From the NCBI RefSeq assembly GCF_019049245.1, contig NZ_JAGMUK010000025.1, positions 124,001 through 188,000 on the forward strand: a stretch of DNA of 64,000 bases. Direction: 5' to 3'. Origin of the DNA: Streptomyces sp. AC555_RSS877. GTDB lineage: Bacteria; Actinomycetota; Actinomycetes; Streptomycetales; Streptomycetaceae. Below, one piece after another: positions 16,756 through 25,167 of the stretch. A program made the position numbers and the translations under genes. Within the stretch, counting starts at the first letter, position 1. Each line of letters begins with the position of its first letter. Under the pieces are notes generated by a model. That model was not told the origin of the DNA, searched no databases, and saw nothing but the letters and a program-made list of their open reading frames with translations.

Positions 16756-19014
16756 TCAGCGCACCACCAGGGTCGCGGGGGACGGTTCTTCGAGTCGTAC
16801 GGAGGCCGCGTGCTCGCCGAGCAGAAAGCCGCGCAGCGTGTACGGAGCCGGGCAGGGTGCGGCCGGCAGTTCCACCTCCACCGTGCCGAGGCGGACGAGG
16901 TCGGTGCCGGGGACGCGCAGCAGTGTGGTGCCGTCGGTCGCGTTGCGGGGCCGCAGTGTGCCGCTGCGGGCGACACACACGAACTCGGGGACGTCCGGAC
17001 GGGTGCCTCCTGTTGCGGAGAGCGTGATCCGCAGCAAGGGCCGAGCCGGGCCGCGGCCGAGGCCGAGGAACCGGCGCGGCGGGCGCACGAGCAGGTATCC
17101 GACGGCCGTGTCCGGTGGCAGCAGCACCTCGGCGACGGGGGCCGGTACGACGACGGCGCCAGGCGTCCGGGCCGAGGCCGCCGCGCGGACGCGGACGCCG
17201 CCGGGGCCGACCGGCAGCCGTAGCCCGTTCCGCCGGTAGGCGTGCGCGGTGACGGTCCGGGTGCCGCCGGGTCCGGCCGGAGCGTCGGTGAGATCCTCCC
17301 AGGTGACGGTCAGCTGTCCGGCGCCGTCGGGCCAGTCGAGGCTCACCAGAGCCTGTCCGTCCGGCAGCCGCTGCGCGGTGAGCCCGGTGACATGCCCGAG
17401 CGCCTCGACGTCGGCCACGGGGCCGGCCAGCGCGCGCTCCCCGAGCACGGCCAAGGAGGCGACCCGGGCATGGGTTCCCGGCGGCGGACACAGCCCCCCG
17501 TCCTTCTCCGGCCAGTCCAGCCCGGCCGGCAGGTCGGCGGTGCGCAGCTCGGTGCCGGGCTCCGGGGCGTCGCCGGGCCATTCCACCAACCGGACGTCCG
17601 CGTCTCGCCCACCGGTCCAGTCGAAGCGGACGGACGCCTCCCCGGGGCGCACGGTGAGGGTGCGGACGGGGTCGGGCCAGGGATGCACGGTACGGGTGAC
17701 GCGGATCCCCCGGGAGGAGACCAGGGCTCCCCCGGGAGCCTGGTACCGGCATGCGATCCGGAAGGTGTGGAGGCCGGCCGGCAGCCGGGTCGCGGTGAAT
17801 CCGTCGGCGCCGGAGCTCACCTGCCCGCCCGCCTCGGAGGCCGGCCCAATGTGCTCGACCGTCACCTCGGCGGCGCCCGGCGGCCGCCGCCAGGAGCAGC
17901 CGACGCGCTCCGGACCGTCGGTGAGGACCGTCCCGGTCACCTCGGGGGCGACCAGTATCCGGTGCGAAACGAGCGGCGGGCCGTCCACGAGCCCGTCCCG
18001 CAGCGGCAGGGCGGCATAGCGCACCGAGGTGCCGAGCGCGGCGTTCTCGTCCCGTGCCGTGCCGCCCTGTGCGGTCACCTCGCGCACCCTTTGCGCGCCC
18101 TGTTCGGAGCGGTACAGACACACAAGCCGCCAGTCGCCGTCCGCCGGCCCCCAAGTGTCCCAGGACAACTCCACATGATGCGAGGCCAGTTCGGCGTGGA
18201 GTGGGGCCCGGCGCCCGGGACGGGGCCGGTGGACACGCACCAGGCCGCCCAGTGCCCGCCGGTCGTCCACCGCCTCCCGCAGCGCGCGCAACAGGTGGGT
18301 GCTCGCCGTTCCGGTGTCCCCGCGATCCTCGGCGTGGCGGGCCGCGAGCAGGGCCGCCTCGACGGCGGCAAGCCGGGCGGCCACAGTGGCGCGGAGCGCC
18401 CGGAGGTTCGGATCGCCGTCGTCCGCCGGCAGCCGGTCCAGCAGGGCGCGCACCTGGTGCAGCCGATGGTGCGCCCAGGCGTCGGCGACGGACTCGCCGG
18501 CACTGCGCTGTCGCGGGGTGAGGGTGGGGCGCAGCCGGGCGGCCGCCACCAGGCCGGCGACCTCGTCGGAATGGATCCCCAACTCCCGTGCCGCGCTGCG
18601 GCGTTCCGTTTCCGGACGGTCCTGGAGGAGGCATATCAGCTGGTACAGCAGAACCCTGCGCAGTGCCTGGGGGTCGCCGCGGTGCAGCCCGGCGAGCAGT
18701 TCCACGAAGGGTGCCGCCGACGCCGTGGAACGCGCCAGGTCCGCCAGCAGCGCGCTGTCCACCCGCTGCGGTCCGCGCCGTCCGGAGGACACGGACAGGC
18801 CGTCGAGGACGTGCAATCCGCCGCCCGGAGGCACCAGGGCATCGCCGAGGTGCCGTAACCCTGCCGCGTTCTGGGCTGCCACGAGCTCGGCGTAGGCGGG
18901 GACGAGAGGGCTCAGGGGTAGCCCGGAGAGCGCCCGCGGCAGCCCCAGATGATGCCCGAACTCACGACCCGCCACGTGTGCCGCTCTCCCCCGACTGGTT
19001 CTCCGAGGGACCAT
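16756..19014 (-). CDS. Large protein with helical N-terminus and Fn3-like repeats
   Basis: This is the first gene of the GTPase/kinase operon. The 752-residue product has no signal peptide or TM helix. Residues 1-235 are helical (HLGDALVPPG, LRHLGDAL, then long Ala/Arg/Leu helices). Residues 260-650 look like several Fn3-type beta sandwiches, with recurrent SWRRPPGAAEVTVEH-like and DWPDGAGQLTVTW-like strands, and the C-terminal 100 residues are beta-rich. I do not recognise a named family. Cytoplasmic Fn3 domains suggest a recognition or scaffolding role. The start is uncertain: ATG 19014 has no clear Shine-Dalgarno and an in-frame GTG lies 14 codons downstream. Confidence 0.7.
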   Translation of the reverse strand: MVPRRTSRGRAAHVAGREFGHHLGLPRALSGLPLSPLVPAYAELVAAQNAAGLRHLGDALVPPGGGLHVLDGLSVSSGRRGPQRVDSALLADLARSTASAAPFVELLAGLHRGDPQALRRVLLYQLICLLQDRPETERRSAARELGIHSDEVAGLVAAARLRPTLTPRQRSAGESVADAWAHHRLHQVRALLDRLPADDGDPNLRALRATVAARLAAVEAALLAARHAEDRGDTGTASTHLLRALREAVDDRRALGGLVRVHRPRPGRRAPLHAELASHHVELSWDTWGPADGDWRLVCLYRSEQGAQRVREVTAQGGTARDENAALGTSVRYAALPLRDGLVDGPPLVSHRILVAPEVTGTVLTDGPERVGCSWRRPPGAAEVTVEHIGPASEAGGQVSSGADGFTATRLPAGLHTFRIACRYQAPGGALVSSRGIRVTRTVHPWPDPVRTLTVRPGEASVRFDWTGGRDADVRLVEWPGDAPEPGTELRTADLPAGLDWPEKDGGLCPPPGTHARVASLAVLGERALAGPVADVEALGHVTGLTAQRLPDGQALVSLDWPDGAGQLTVTWEDLTDAPAGPGGTRTVTAHAYRRNGLRLPVGPGGVRVRAAASARTPGAVVVPAPVAEVLLPPDTAVGYLLVRPPRRFLGLGRGPARPLLRITLSATGGTRPDVPEFVCVARSGTLRPRNATDGTTLLRVPGTDLVRLGTVEVELPAAPCPAPYTLRGFLLGEHAASVRLEEPSPATLVVR

Positions 19015-19090
19015 CCCAGCAGATACCGGGCCGTAAGGAGGGAACTTCTTCGGAATCCGCGCAGCTCGGACCGGTCAGGAAAACCGCACG

Positions 19091-19840
19091 TCAGGCCCCG
19101 ATCGCCGCCCGCAGCGGCACCCGCGCCCCCTCGTACCGGGCCAGCAGCACCCGCGCCACCTCCGGCGCCGGGCCGAGCACGTCGGCCAGTACGTCCGCCT
19201 CGGCCGCGCCCCGCGCGATGCGGTCCGGGAGGAAGCCGGGGGCCAGGACGTAGGGGGCGACGGCGACCTTCGCGCAGCCCAGGGCCCGCAGCTCCCGCAC
19301 CGCGTCCTCGGTGCGGGGGAGTGCAGCGGAGGCGAACGCAGGCCGCACGGCGCACCAACCGGTGTGCCGCCACTCCCGCGCGATTGCTGCGATCACTGCG
19401 ATCGCCTCCGGGTCGGTGGACCCCGCCGAGGCCAGGACGACCCCGGTCGAGGACTTGTCGGCGGGCGTCAACCCCGCCTCGTACAGGCGCCGTTCCAGCG
19501 CCGACAGCAGCAGCGGGGACGGGCCGAGGACGTCCGCCTGCCGGATCCGCAGCTGCGGCGGAGCGTCCCGCAGGACCGCCGGGATGTCCGCCTTCGCGTG
19601 GAACGCGCGCGTCAGCAGAAGCGGGAGGGCCACGACGTCACGGACGCCCTCCGCCGCCAGGGACTCCAGGACCCCTTGCGCGGACGGGACGTTGAAGTCC
19701 AGGAAGCCGGTCTCCACCCGCACGTCGGGGCGCAGCGCGCGCACCCGCCGTACGAGGGCGTGCACCGTAGCGGCGTGCCGCGGGTCGCGGCTGCCGTGGG
19801 CGATGACGAGGAGGACCGGCTTCCTGAACATGGTGTACAT
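19091..19840 (-). CDS. CbiX/sirohydrochlorin chelatase-like protein
   Basis: This 249-residue protein is a two-domain CbiX-type chelatase that should insert Fe2+ (or Co2+) into sirohydrochlorin. The N-terminal domain starts LLVIAHGSRDPRHA with the metal-ligand His. The second half carries TGVVLASAGSTDPEA and VAPYVLAPGFLPDRI. Placement at the end of a sulfite-reductase operon points to siroheme synthesis for Sir, so ferrochelatase is the likelier activity. The ATG at 19840 lies 5 nt after the permease stop; ATG 19831 is a near alternative. Confidence 0.85.
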   Translation of the reverse strand: MYTMFRKPVLLVIAHGSRDPRHAATVHALVRRVRALRPDVRVETGFLDFNVPSAQGVLESLAAEGVRDVVALPLLLTRAFHAKADIPAVLRDAPPQLRIRQADVLGPSPLLLSALERRLYEAGLTPADKSSTGVVLASAGSTDPEAIAVIAAIAREWRHTGWCAVRPAFASAALPRTEDAVRELRALGCAKVAVAPYVLAPGFLPDRIARGAAEADVLADVLGPAPEVARVLLARYEGARVPLRAAIGA

Positions 19841-19845
19841 GGGGC

Positions 19846-20751
19846 TCAGCTCTTCACCAGCAGGCCTCGGCTGCGCAGCACCCACCGCTCCAGCGGACTG
19901 AAGATCAGCAGGTCGATCGCGATGCCGACGAACAGGATGAGCAGGATGGCGAGGAAGACCGTGGCCATGCTGCTGTTGGTACGGCCCACCTCCAGCAGCT
20001 GGCCGAGACCCACGCCGAGGTCCGGCGCCTGCGCGATGATCTCGGCGGCCATCAGCGAACGCCAGGAGAAGGCCCAGCCCTGCTTCAGACCCGCCACGTA
20101 GCCGGGCAGCGCCGCGGGCATCACGATGTGCCAGGTGCCGCGCAGACCGGTCGCCCCCAGCGTCCGTCCCGCTCGCAGGAACAGCGGCGGCACCTGGTCG
20201 ACGCCGGATACCAGACCGTTGGCGATCGACGGCACCGCGCCGAGCAGGATCACCGCGTACATCATCTCGGGCTTCAGGCCCAGCCAGATCACGGCGGCCG
20301 GCACCCAGGCCACCGACGGCAGCGACTGCAGACCGGAGAGGATCGGACCAATGGCCGCGCGCACGAACTTCACCCGCGCCACGATCAGGCCGAGCGGCGT
20401 GCCGATGATCAGGGCGAGCACGAAGCCGAACAGGCCCCGCGAGACGCTGGTCCAGATGTAGTCGAGCAGGGTGCCCTTGAGCCACGCGTCCTCGGCCTCG
20501 GCCCACACGGCACCGGGGGAGGGCAGCTTCGATGCGTCGTCGACGATCTTCAGGGAGATCAGGCCCTGCCAGATCGCGAGCACCACGACGGTGGCGACGA
20601 TCGGCGGGAAGATCTTCTCGCGGAAGGTCTGCCGGAAGGTCGGACGTCCGGTGACCGAGGTCTCCAGCGCGTCGAGGCCCGCCTCGATGCCGCCCAGCGC
20701 GGAGCCGTCCTTGGCACCCGCGCCGGTCGTCTTCGTGTCAGTGCTGGCCAT
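19846..20751 (-). CDS. Sulfonate/taurine-type ABC transporter permease (SsuC/TauC family)
   Basis: This 301-residue inner-membrane permease has about six TM helices. The EAA-like coupling segment lies near residues 190-215 (RAGRTLGATGLRGTW). Family features include LPSVAWVPAAVIWLGL and MPAALPGYVAGLKQGWAFSWRSLMAAE. It belongs to the nitrate/sulfonate/taurine importer class. ATG 20751 (MASTDTK) is preferred. It overlaps the ATPase gene by 14 nt. Location behind cysDN makes a sulfur source (alkanesulfonate, taurine or sulfate ester) the likeliest substrate. Confidence 0.88.
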   Translation of the reverse strand: MASTDTKTTGAGAKDGSALGGIEAGLDALETSVTGRPTFRQTFREKIFPPIVATVVVLAIWQGLISLKIVDDASKLPSPGAVWAEAEDAWLKGTLLDYIWTSVSRGLFGFVLALIIGTPLGLIVARVKFVRAAIGPILSGLQSLPSVAWVPAAVIWLGLKPEMMYAVILLGAVPSIANGLVSGVDQVPPLFLRAGRTLGATGLRGTWHIVMPAALPGYVAGLKQGWAFSWRSLMAAEIIAQAPDLGVGLGQLLEVGRTNSSMATVFLAILLILFVGIAIDLLIFSPLERWVLRSRGLLVKS

Positions 20752-21517
20752 GGCGGCGGATCTCCCCACGCAGTACTTCGGTGATCTCGACGGACAGTTC
20801 CGCCACGGGCGCGTCCTCGATGCGGCGCGGCTGCGGGATGTCGACCGTCCACTCGCGCGCGATCCGGCCCGGACGGGAGGACAGCAGGATCACGCGCTGC
20901 GCGAGCCGCACCGCCTCGCGCACGTTGTGCGTCACGAACAGGACGGAAACGCCGGTCTCCGCCCAGATGCGGGTCAGCTCGTCGTGCAGCACGTCCCGCG
21001 TGATGGCGTCCAGGGCCGCGAACGGCTCGTCCATCAGCAGCAGGTTGCTCTCCTGGGCGAGCGCCCGGGCCAGCGCCACACGCTGGCGCATACCGCCCGA
21101 CAGTTCGTGCACCCGCTTGCCGTAGGCGCCCTTCAGCCGGACGAGTTCGAGCAGCTCCTCGGTCCTGTCGCGCCGTTCGTTCTTCGGAACCCCCCGCAGC
21201 CGCAGGGCCAGTTCGATGTTCTTGCCCGCGGTCAGCCACGGGAACAGGGCGTGCTCCTGGAACATCAGGGCCGGGCGGCCCTCCGTCGTGATGGAACCGA
21301 CGGTGGGCTCGTCCAGCCCCGCCACCAGGTTCAGCAGCGTGGACTTGCCGCAGCCCGAGGCACCCAGGAGGGTGACGAACTCGCCGGGCGCGACATCGAT
21401 GCTGATGTCGTCCAGGACGAGCTGTTGCCCGGCGGGGCCCGCGAAGGACTTCGAGACATGCTCAATGCGCGCCGCGTGCTCCACCGACTCGGCGGCCTTG
21501 GCGAAGGTCGTGGCCAT
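20738..21517 (-). CDS. Sulfonate/taurine-type ABC transporter ATPase (SsuB/TauB family)
   Basis: This 259-residue ABC ATPase has Walker A GASGCGKST, a Q-loop in MFQEHALFPW, signature LSGGMRQRVALARAL, Walker B LLLMDEPFAALD and an H-loop in VTHNVREA. All catalytic elements are intact. The start MATTFAK at 21517 is chosen over the upstream ATG (21541) because GGAGG (21526-21530) sits at ideal distance. It works with the following permease and preceding binding protein. Confidence 0.9.
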   Translation of the reverse strand: MATTFAKAAESVEHAARIEHVSKSFAGPAGQQLVLDDISIDVAPGEFVTLLGASGCGKSTLLNLVAGLDEPTVGSITTEGRPALMFQEHALFPWLTAGKNIELALRLRGVPKNERRDRTEELLELVRLKGAYGKRVHELSGGMRQRVALARALAQESNLLLMDEPFAALDAITRDVLHDELTRIWAETGVSVLFVTHNVREAVRLAQRVILLSSRPGRIAREWTVDIPQPRRIEDAPVAELSVEITEVLRGEIRRHGQH

Positions 21518-21552
21518 GGTCGTCACCTCCTGGGAACTCATCGGGTCCTGAC

Positions 21553-22662
21553 TCAGCCGACGCCGAGACCGGCGTCGCTGACCGTGCTCTCGCCCTCGGC
21601 CTTGAGGACCTTGTTCAGCGGCTTGAGGTCGTAGATGTCCTTCAGGTCGGGCTTCTCCAGCAGGCCGGCCTTGACCGCGTGCTCAGCCTCGGTGTTGAGG
21701 GTGGCGGCCAGCGGGTCGTTGGTGAACTGGATCGACTTCCACGCCGGGTCGAGGATGGCGGCCGGCAGCGGCTTGCCCGAGTCCGTCTCCAGCTGCTTGT
21801 TCGCCGAGGCCTTCGCCGCGTCCGGGTTGGCGTTGATCCACTTGTTGGCCTCGACCGAGGCCTTCAGGACGGCCTCGACGGCCTCCGGATGCTCCTTGAG
21901 GAAGGCCTGCCGCACGATGATGTTCGTGATCACGAACTTCTTGTCCGGCCACAGGTCGGCCTCGTCCAGCAGCACCTTGCCGCCCTCGGCGACCAGCTTG
22001 GAGGCGGTCGGCTCGGGCACCCACGCGCCGTCGATGGAGCCGGACTTGTAGGCGTCCGGGGTGACCTTGTTGTCGGTGCGGACGACCGAGACGTCGCCCT
22101 TGCCGCTCTCCGCGTCGACCTTCCAGCCCTGCTCCGCGATCCAGTTGAGGAACGCCACGTCCTGCGTGTTGCCCAGCTGGGGAGTCGCGATGGACTTGCC
22201 CTTGACGTCCTTCAGGGACTTGATCCTGTCCGGGTTGACCACGAGCTTCACACCGCCGGACGCCGCGCCGCCGATGATGCGCAGGTTCTTGCCGCCCGAC
22301 TTGACGTAGCCGTTGATCGCCGGGGACGGGCCGATGAAGCCGATGTCGATCGACTCGGAGTTGAGGGCCTCGATCTCGGACGGGCCGGCGTTGAAGATCT
22401 GGTAGGCGGCCTTCGTGGCGCCCAGCTGCTTCTGGAAGTAGCCCTTCTGCACGCCCACCAGCGCGGTCGCGTGGGTGAGGTTGCCGAAGTAGCCGATCTT
22501 GACGGAGTCGAGACCGTCGATCTTCTTCGCCCCGGCGGCGACCTGGGCGGTTTCGTTGTCCGTCGCCTGGGAGCCGTAACCGCAGGCGGCGAGGGTGAGC
22601 AGCGGAAGAGCGGTCACAGCGGCGACACCGCGGCGGAAAAGGGCGGATCGTGTGGCAGGCAC
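21553..22662 (-). CDS. Sulfonate-type ABC substrate-binding lipoprotein (SsuA family)
   Basis: This 369-residue lipoprotein has basic ALFRRG, a hydrophobic core and lipobox LTLAAC, so Cys is lipidated after cleavage. The mature part is an NMT1/SsuA-like periplasmic-binding fold, with VKIGYFGNLTHATALVGVQK, GFIGPSPAINGY and VPEPTASKLV. It should capture an organosulfur anion and deliver it to the adjacent permease and ATPase. GTG 22662 is preferred (GAGGGGA about 9 nt upstream); the in-frame ATG 22695 would add 11 residues. It sits about 220 bp after cysN, behind a small Cys-containing frame. Confidence 0.87.
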   Translation of the reverse strand: MPATRSALFRRGVAAVTALPLLTLAACGYGSQATDNETAQVAAGAKKIDGLDSVKIGYFGNLTHATALVGVQKGYFQKQLGATKAAYQIFNAGPSEIEALNSESIDIGFIGPSPAINGYVKSGGKNLRIIGGAASGGVKLVVNPDRIKSLKDVKGKSIATPQLGNTQDVAFLNWIAEQGWKVDAESGKGDVSVVRTDNKVTPDAYKSGSIDGAWVPEPTASKLVAEGGKVLLDEADLWPDKKFVITNIIVRQAFLKEHPEAVEAVLKASVEANKWINANPDAAKASANKQLETDSGKPLPAAILDPAWKSIQFTNDPLAATLNTEAEHAVKAGLLEKPDLKDIYDLKPLNKVLKAEGESTVSDAGLGVG

Positions 22663-22701
22663 GGGAGGTTTTCCCCTCGTTGGCCCGGCGGTCACGGTCT
22701 C

Positions 22702-22791
22702 TCAGGTCGTGGCCGGGAGGTCGGCAGGTTTTCGTCTACGGCGGTGGGGGGTGCGGGCGCGCAGGCAGTGCGCGTACGTCAGCACACACAT
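22702..22791 (-). CDS. Possible cysteine-containing leader peptide before the ssu-like genes
   Basis: This 29-residue frame begins MCVLTYAHCLRARTPH and ends 39 nt before the binding-protein GTG. Two Cys codons occur within the first nine codons and Arg codons follow. It lies in the only sizeable gap of the sulfur operon, and a GAGG/CCTC hairpin overlaps the next ribosome-binding region. Cys-rich upstream peptides acting as cysteine attenuators are known in actinobacteria. This one does not show the conserved motif of the peptide before sir, so translation is unproven. Confidence 0.35.
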   Translation of the reverse strand: MCVLTYAHCLRARTPHRRRRKPADLPATT

Positions 22792-22885
22792 CGCGCCACC
22801 CCGCCCTGCCCGCTGCCGAGAGCACCGCTGCCGACGCGGCCGCCCTCCTTCGCGAACGAGGAGAAGAAATCGGTGGTGTTCATGA

Positions 22886-24220
22886 TCAGAAGTCCCACCC
22901 GTCGTCATCGGACTCGTCCTTGACGGGCTCCGGGGCGGCGAACGACTCGCCGACCATGCCCGCGGTGAGCGTGGTGCCGTCGTTCGGATCGATCAGGATG
23001 AACGAACCGGTGCGCCGCGAGTCGGCGTAGGAGTCGACGGGCAGCGGCTCGGCGGTACGGATCTTCACCCGGCCGATGTCGTTGGCGACGAGCTGTCCTG
23101 GGTGCGGGTGCAGGGACAGGTCGTCGAGGGTGAGGCGGGACGGGATGTCCTTGACGATCGCCTTGACGGTACGGGTGCCGTGCTTGAGCAGCACCCGGTG
23201 GCCGACGGTCAGCGGGGCGTCGGCCACGTGGCAGACGGTCGCCTCGATGTCCTGGGTGGTCGGCGGCGCGTCTTTGCTCGGCACGATCAGGTCGCCGCGC
23301 GAGATGTCGATGTCGTCCTCCAGCAGGAGGGTCACCGACTGCGTCGTCCACGCCACGTCGACCGGCTCGCCCAGCAGGTCGATGCCGGCGATCTTCGTGG
23401 AGCGGCCGGACGGCAGCACCGAGACCTGCTCGCCCACCCGGAAGGAACCGGCGGCGATCTGGCCCGCGTAGCCCCGGTAGTCCGGGTGCTCGGCGGTCTG
23501 CGGCCGGATCACGTACTGCACGGGAAGCCGGGCGTGGCAGTGGCTCAGGTCGTGGCTGACCGGGACCGACTCCAGGTGCTCCAGGAAGGTCGGGCCGCCG
23601 TACCAGTCCATGTTCGCGGACGGGTCCACGACGTTGTCGCCGGCGAGCGCGGAGATCGGGATCGCGGTGACCTCCGGGACGCCCAGTTCGAGCGCGTACG
23701 CCGTGAACTCCTCGGCGATCGCGGCGAACACGGACTCCTGGTACTCGACCAGGTCCATCTTGTTGACGGCGAGGACAACGTGCGGCACACGCAGCAGCGC
23801 GGCGATCGCCGCGTGGCGGCGGGTCTGCTCGACGACGCCGTTGCGGGCGTCGACGAGGATCACCGTCAGCTCGGCCGTGGAGGCACCCGTCACCATGTTG
23901 CGGGTGTACTGCACGTGGCCGGGCGTGTCGGCGAGGATGAACCGGCGCCGGGGCGTGGCGAAGTAGCGGTACGCCACGTCGATGGTGATGCCCTGCTCCC
24001 GCTCGGCCCTGAGGCCGTCGGTGAGCAGCGCGAGGTCGGGGCCCTCGGAGCCGCGGCCGGCCGAGGCGCGCTCGACGGCCTCCAGCTGGTCGGTGAGGAT
24101 CGACTTGGAGTCGTGCAGCAGCCGGCCCACCAGCGTGGACTTGCCGTCGTCGACGGAGCCGGCGGTGGCGAACCGCAGCAGGGTGGTTTCCGAGAGTTCC
24201 TCGGTCGTGATGGTGCTCAT
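22886..24220 (-). CDS. cysN: Sulfate adenylyltransferase subunit 1 (GTPase)
   Basis: This 444-residue CysN is an EF-Tu-like GTPase that powers ATP sulfurylase (sulfate + ATP to APS + PPi). It has a G1 motif GSVDDGKST, G3 DTPGHVQYTRNM, G4 NKMD and downstream EF-Tu-type beta barrels. There is no fused APS kinase domain, consistent with a separate cysC. The ATG at 24220 lies 2 nt after the cysD stop. The C-terminus ends with an acidic DESDDDGWDF. Confidence 0.96.
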   Translation of the reverse strand: MSTITTEELSETTLLRFATAGSVDDGKSTLVGRLLHDSKSILTDQLEAVERASAGRGSEGPDLALLTDGLRAEREQGITIDVAYRYFATPRRRFILADTPGHVQYTRNMVTGASTAELTVILVDARNGVVEQTRRHAAIAALLRVPHVVLAVNKMDLVEYQESVFAAIAEEFTAYALELGVPEVTAIPISALAGDNVVDPSANMDWYGGPTFLEHLESVPVSHDLSHCHARLPVQYVIRPQTAEHPDYRGYAGQIAAGSFRVGEQVSVLPSGRSTKIAGIDLLGEPVDVAWTTQSVTLLLEDDIDISRGDLIVPSKDAPPTTQDIEATVCHVADAPLTVGHRVLLKHGTRTVKAIVKDIPSRLTLDDLSLHPHPGQLVANDIGRVKIRTAEPLPVDSYADSRRTGSFILIDPNDGTTLTAGMVGESFAAPEPVKDESDDDGWDF

Positions 24221-24222
24221 GC

Positions 24223-25167
24223 TTAGAAGTACCCCTCGCGCTTGCGGTCTTCCATCGCGGCCTCGGACATCTTGTCGTCGGCGCGGGTGGCGCCGCGCTC
24301 GGTGAGCCGGGACGCGGCGATCTCGGCGATCACGTCGGCCAGCGTGGTGGCGTCGGAGTCGACCGCGCCGGTGCAGGACATGTCGCCGACCGTGCGGTAG
24401 CGGACCTGCCGCTTCTCGACGGTCTCGGTGCCCTTCGGCCCGCCCCACTCACCGGCGGTCAGCCACATGCCGGCCCGCTGGAACACCTCGCGCTCGTGGG
24501 CGAAGTAGATCTGCGGCAGCTCGATGCCCTCGCGGGCGATGTACTGCCAGACGTCCAGCTCGGTCCAGTTGGAGAGCGGGAAGACGCGGACGTGCTCGCC
24601 GGGGGCGTGCCGGCCGTTGTACAGGTTCCACAGTTCGGGCCGCTGGCGGCGCGGGTCCCACTGCGAGAACTCGTCCCGCAGCGAGAACACCCGCTCCTTG
24701 GCCCGGGCCTTCTCCTCGTCGCGACGGCCACCGCCGAACACCGCGTCGAACTTCTCGGCCTGGATCTTCTCCGTCAGCGGAAGCGTCTGCAGCGGATTGC
24801 GGGTGCCGTCCGGACGCTCCTTGAGGACACCGCGGTCGATGTACTCCTGCACGGAGGCGACGTGCAGCCGCAGGCCGTGCTTCTCGACCGTGCGGTCGCG
24901 GTACTCCAGGACCTCGGGGAAGTTGTGCCCGGTGTCCACGTGCAGCAGCGAGAAGGGGACCGCCGCGGGGGCGAACGCCTTCAGCGCCAGGTGCAACATG
25001 ACGATGGAGTCCTTGCCGCCGGAGAACAGGACCACCGGCCGCTCGAACTCGCCCGCCACCTCGCGGAAGATGTGCACCGCCTCGGACTCCAGCGCGTCCA
25101 GGTGCGACAGGGCGTACGGGGTCTGAGTGCCCTCGCCGCCCTTGACCTGGGCTGCGGTCGTCGTCAT
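24223..25167 (-). CDS. cysD: Sulfate adenylyltransferase subunit 2
   Basis: This 314-residue catalytic ATP sulfurylase subunit of the PAPS-reductase/N-type ATP-PPase fold has the PP-loop VVLFSGGKDSIVMLHLA. Other family hallmarks are LLHVDTGHNFPEV, DAVFGGGRRDEEKARAKER and FPLSNWTELDVWQYI. It pairs with CysN. Its ATG (25165-25167) forms an ATGA overlap with the cysC stop. Confidence 0.97.
   Translation of the reverse strand: MTTTAAQVKGGEGTQTPYALSHLDALESEAVHIFREVAGEFERPVVLFSGGKDSIVMLHLALKAFAPAAVPFSLLHVDTGHNFPEVLEYRDRTVEKHGLRLHVASVQEYIDRGVLKERPDGTRNPLQTLPLTEKIQAEKFDAVFGGGRRDEEKARAKERVFSLRDEFSQWDPRRQRPELWNLYNGRHAPGEHVRVFPLSNWTELDVWQYIAREGIELPQIYFAHEREVFQRAGMWLTAGEWGGPKGTETVEKRQVRYRTVGDMSCTGAVDSDATTLADVIAEIAASRLTERGATRADDKMSEAAMEDRKREGYF

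Noticed and set aside
15500..18634. Upstream extension of the GAP1-like frame
   Set aside because: The frame stays open but is antisense-like low complexity over the GTPase and Fn3-like genes; the GTG at 15499 overlapping the previous stop is the logical start.
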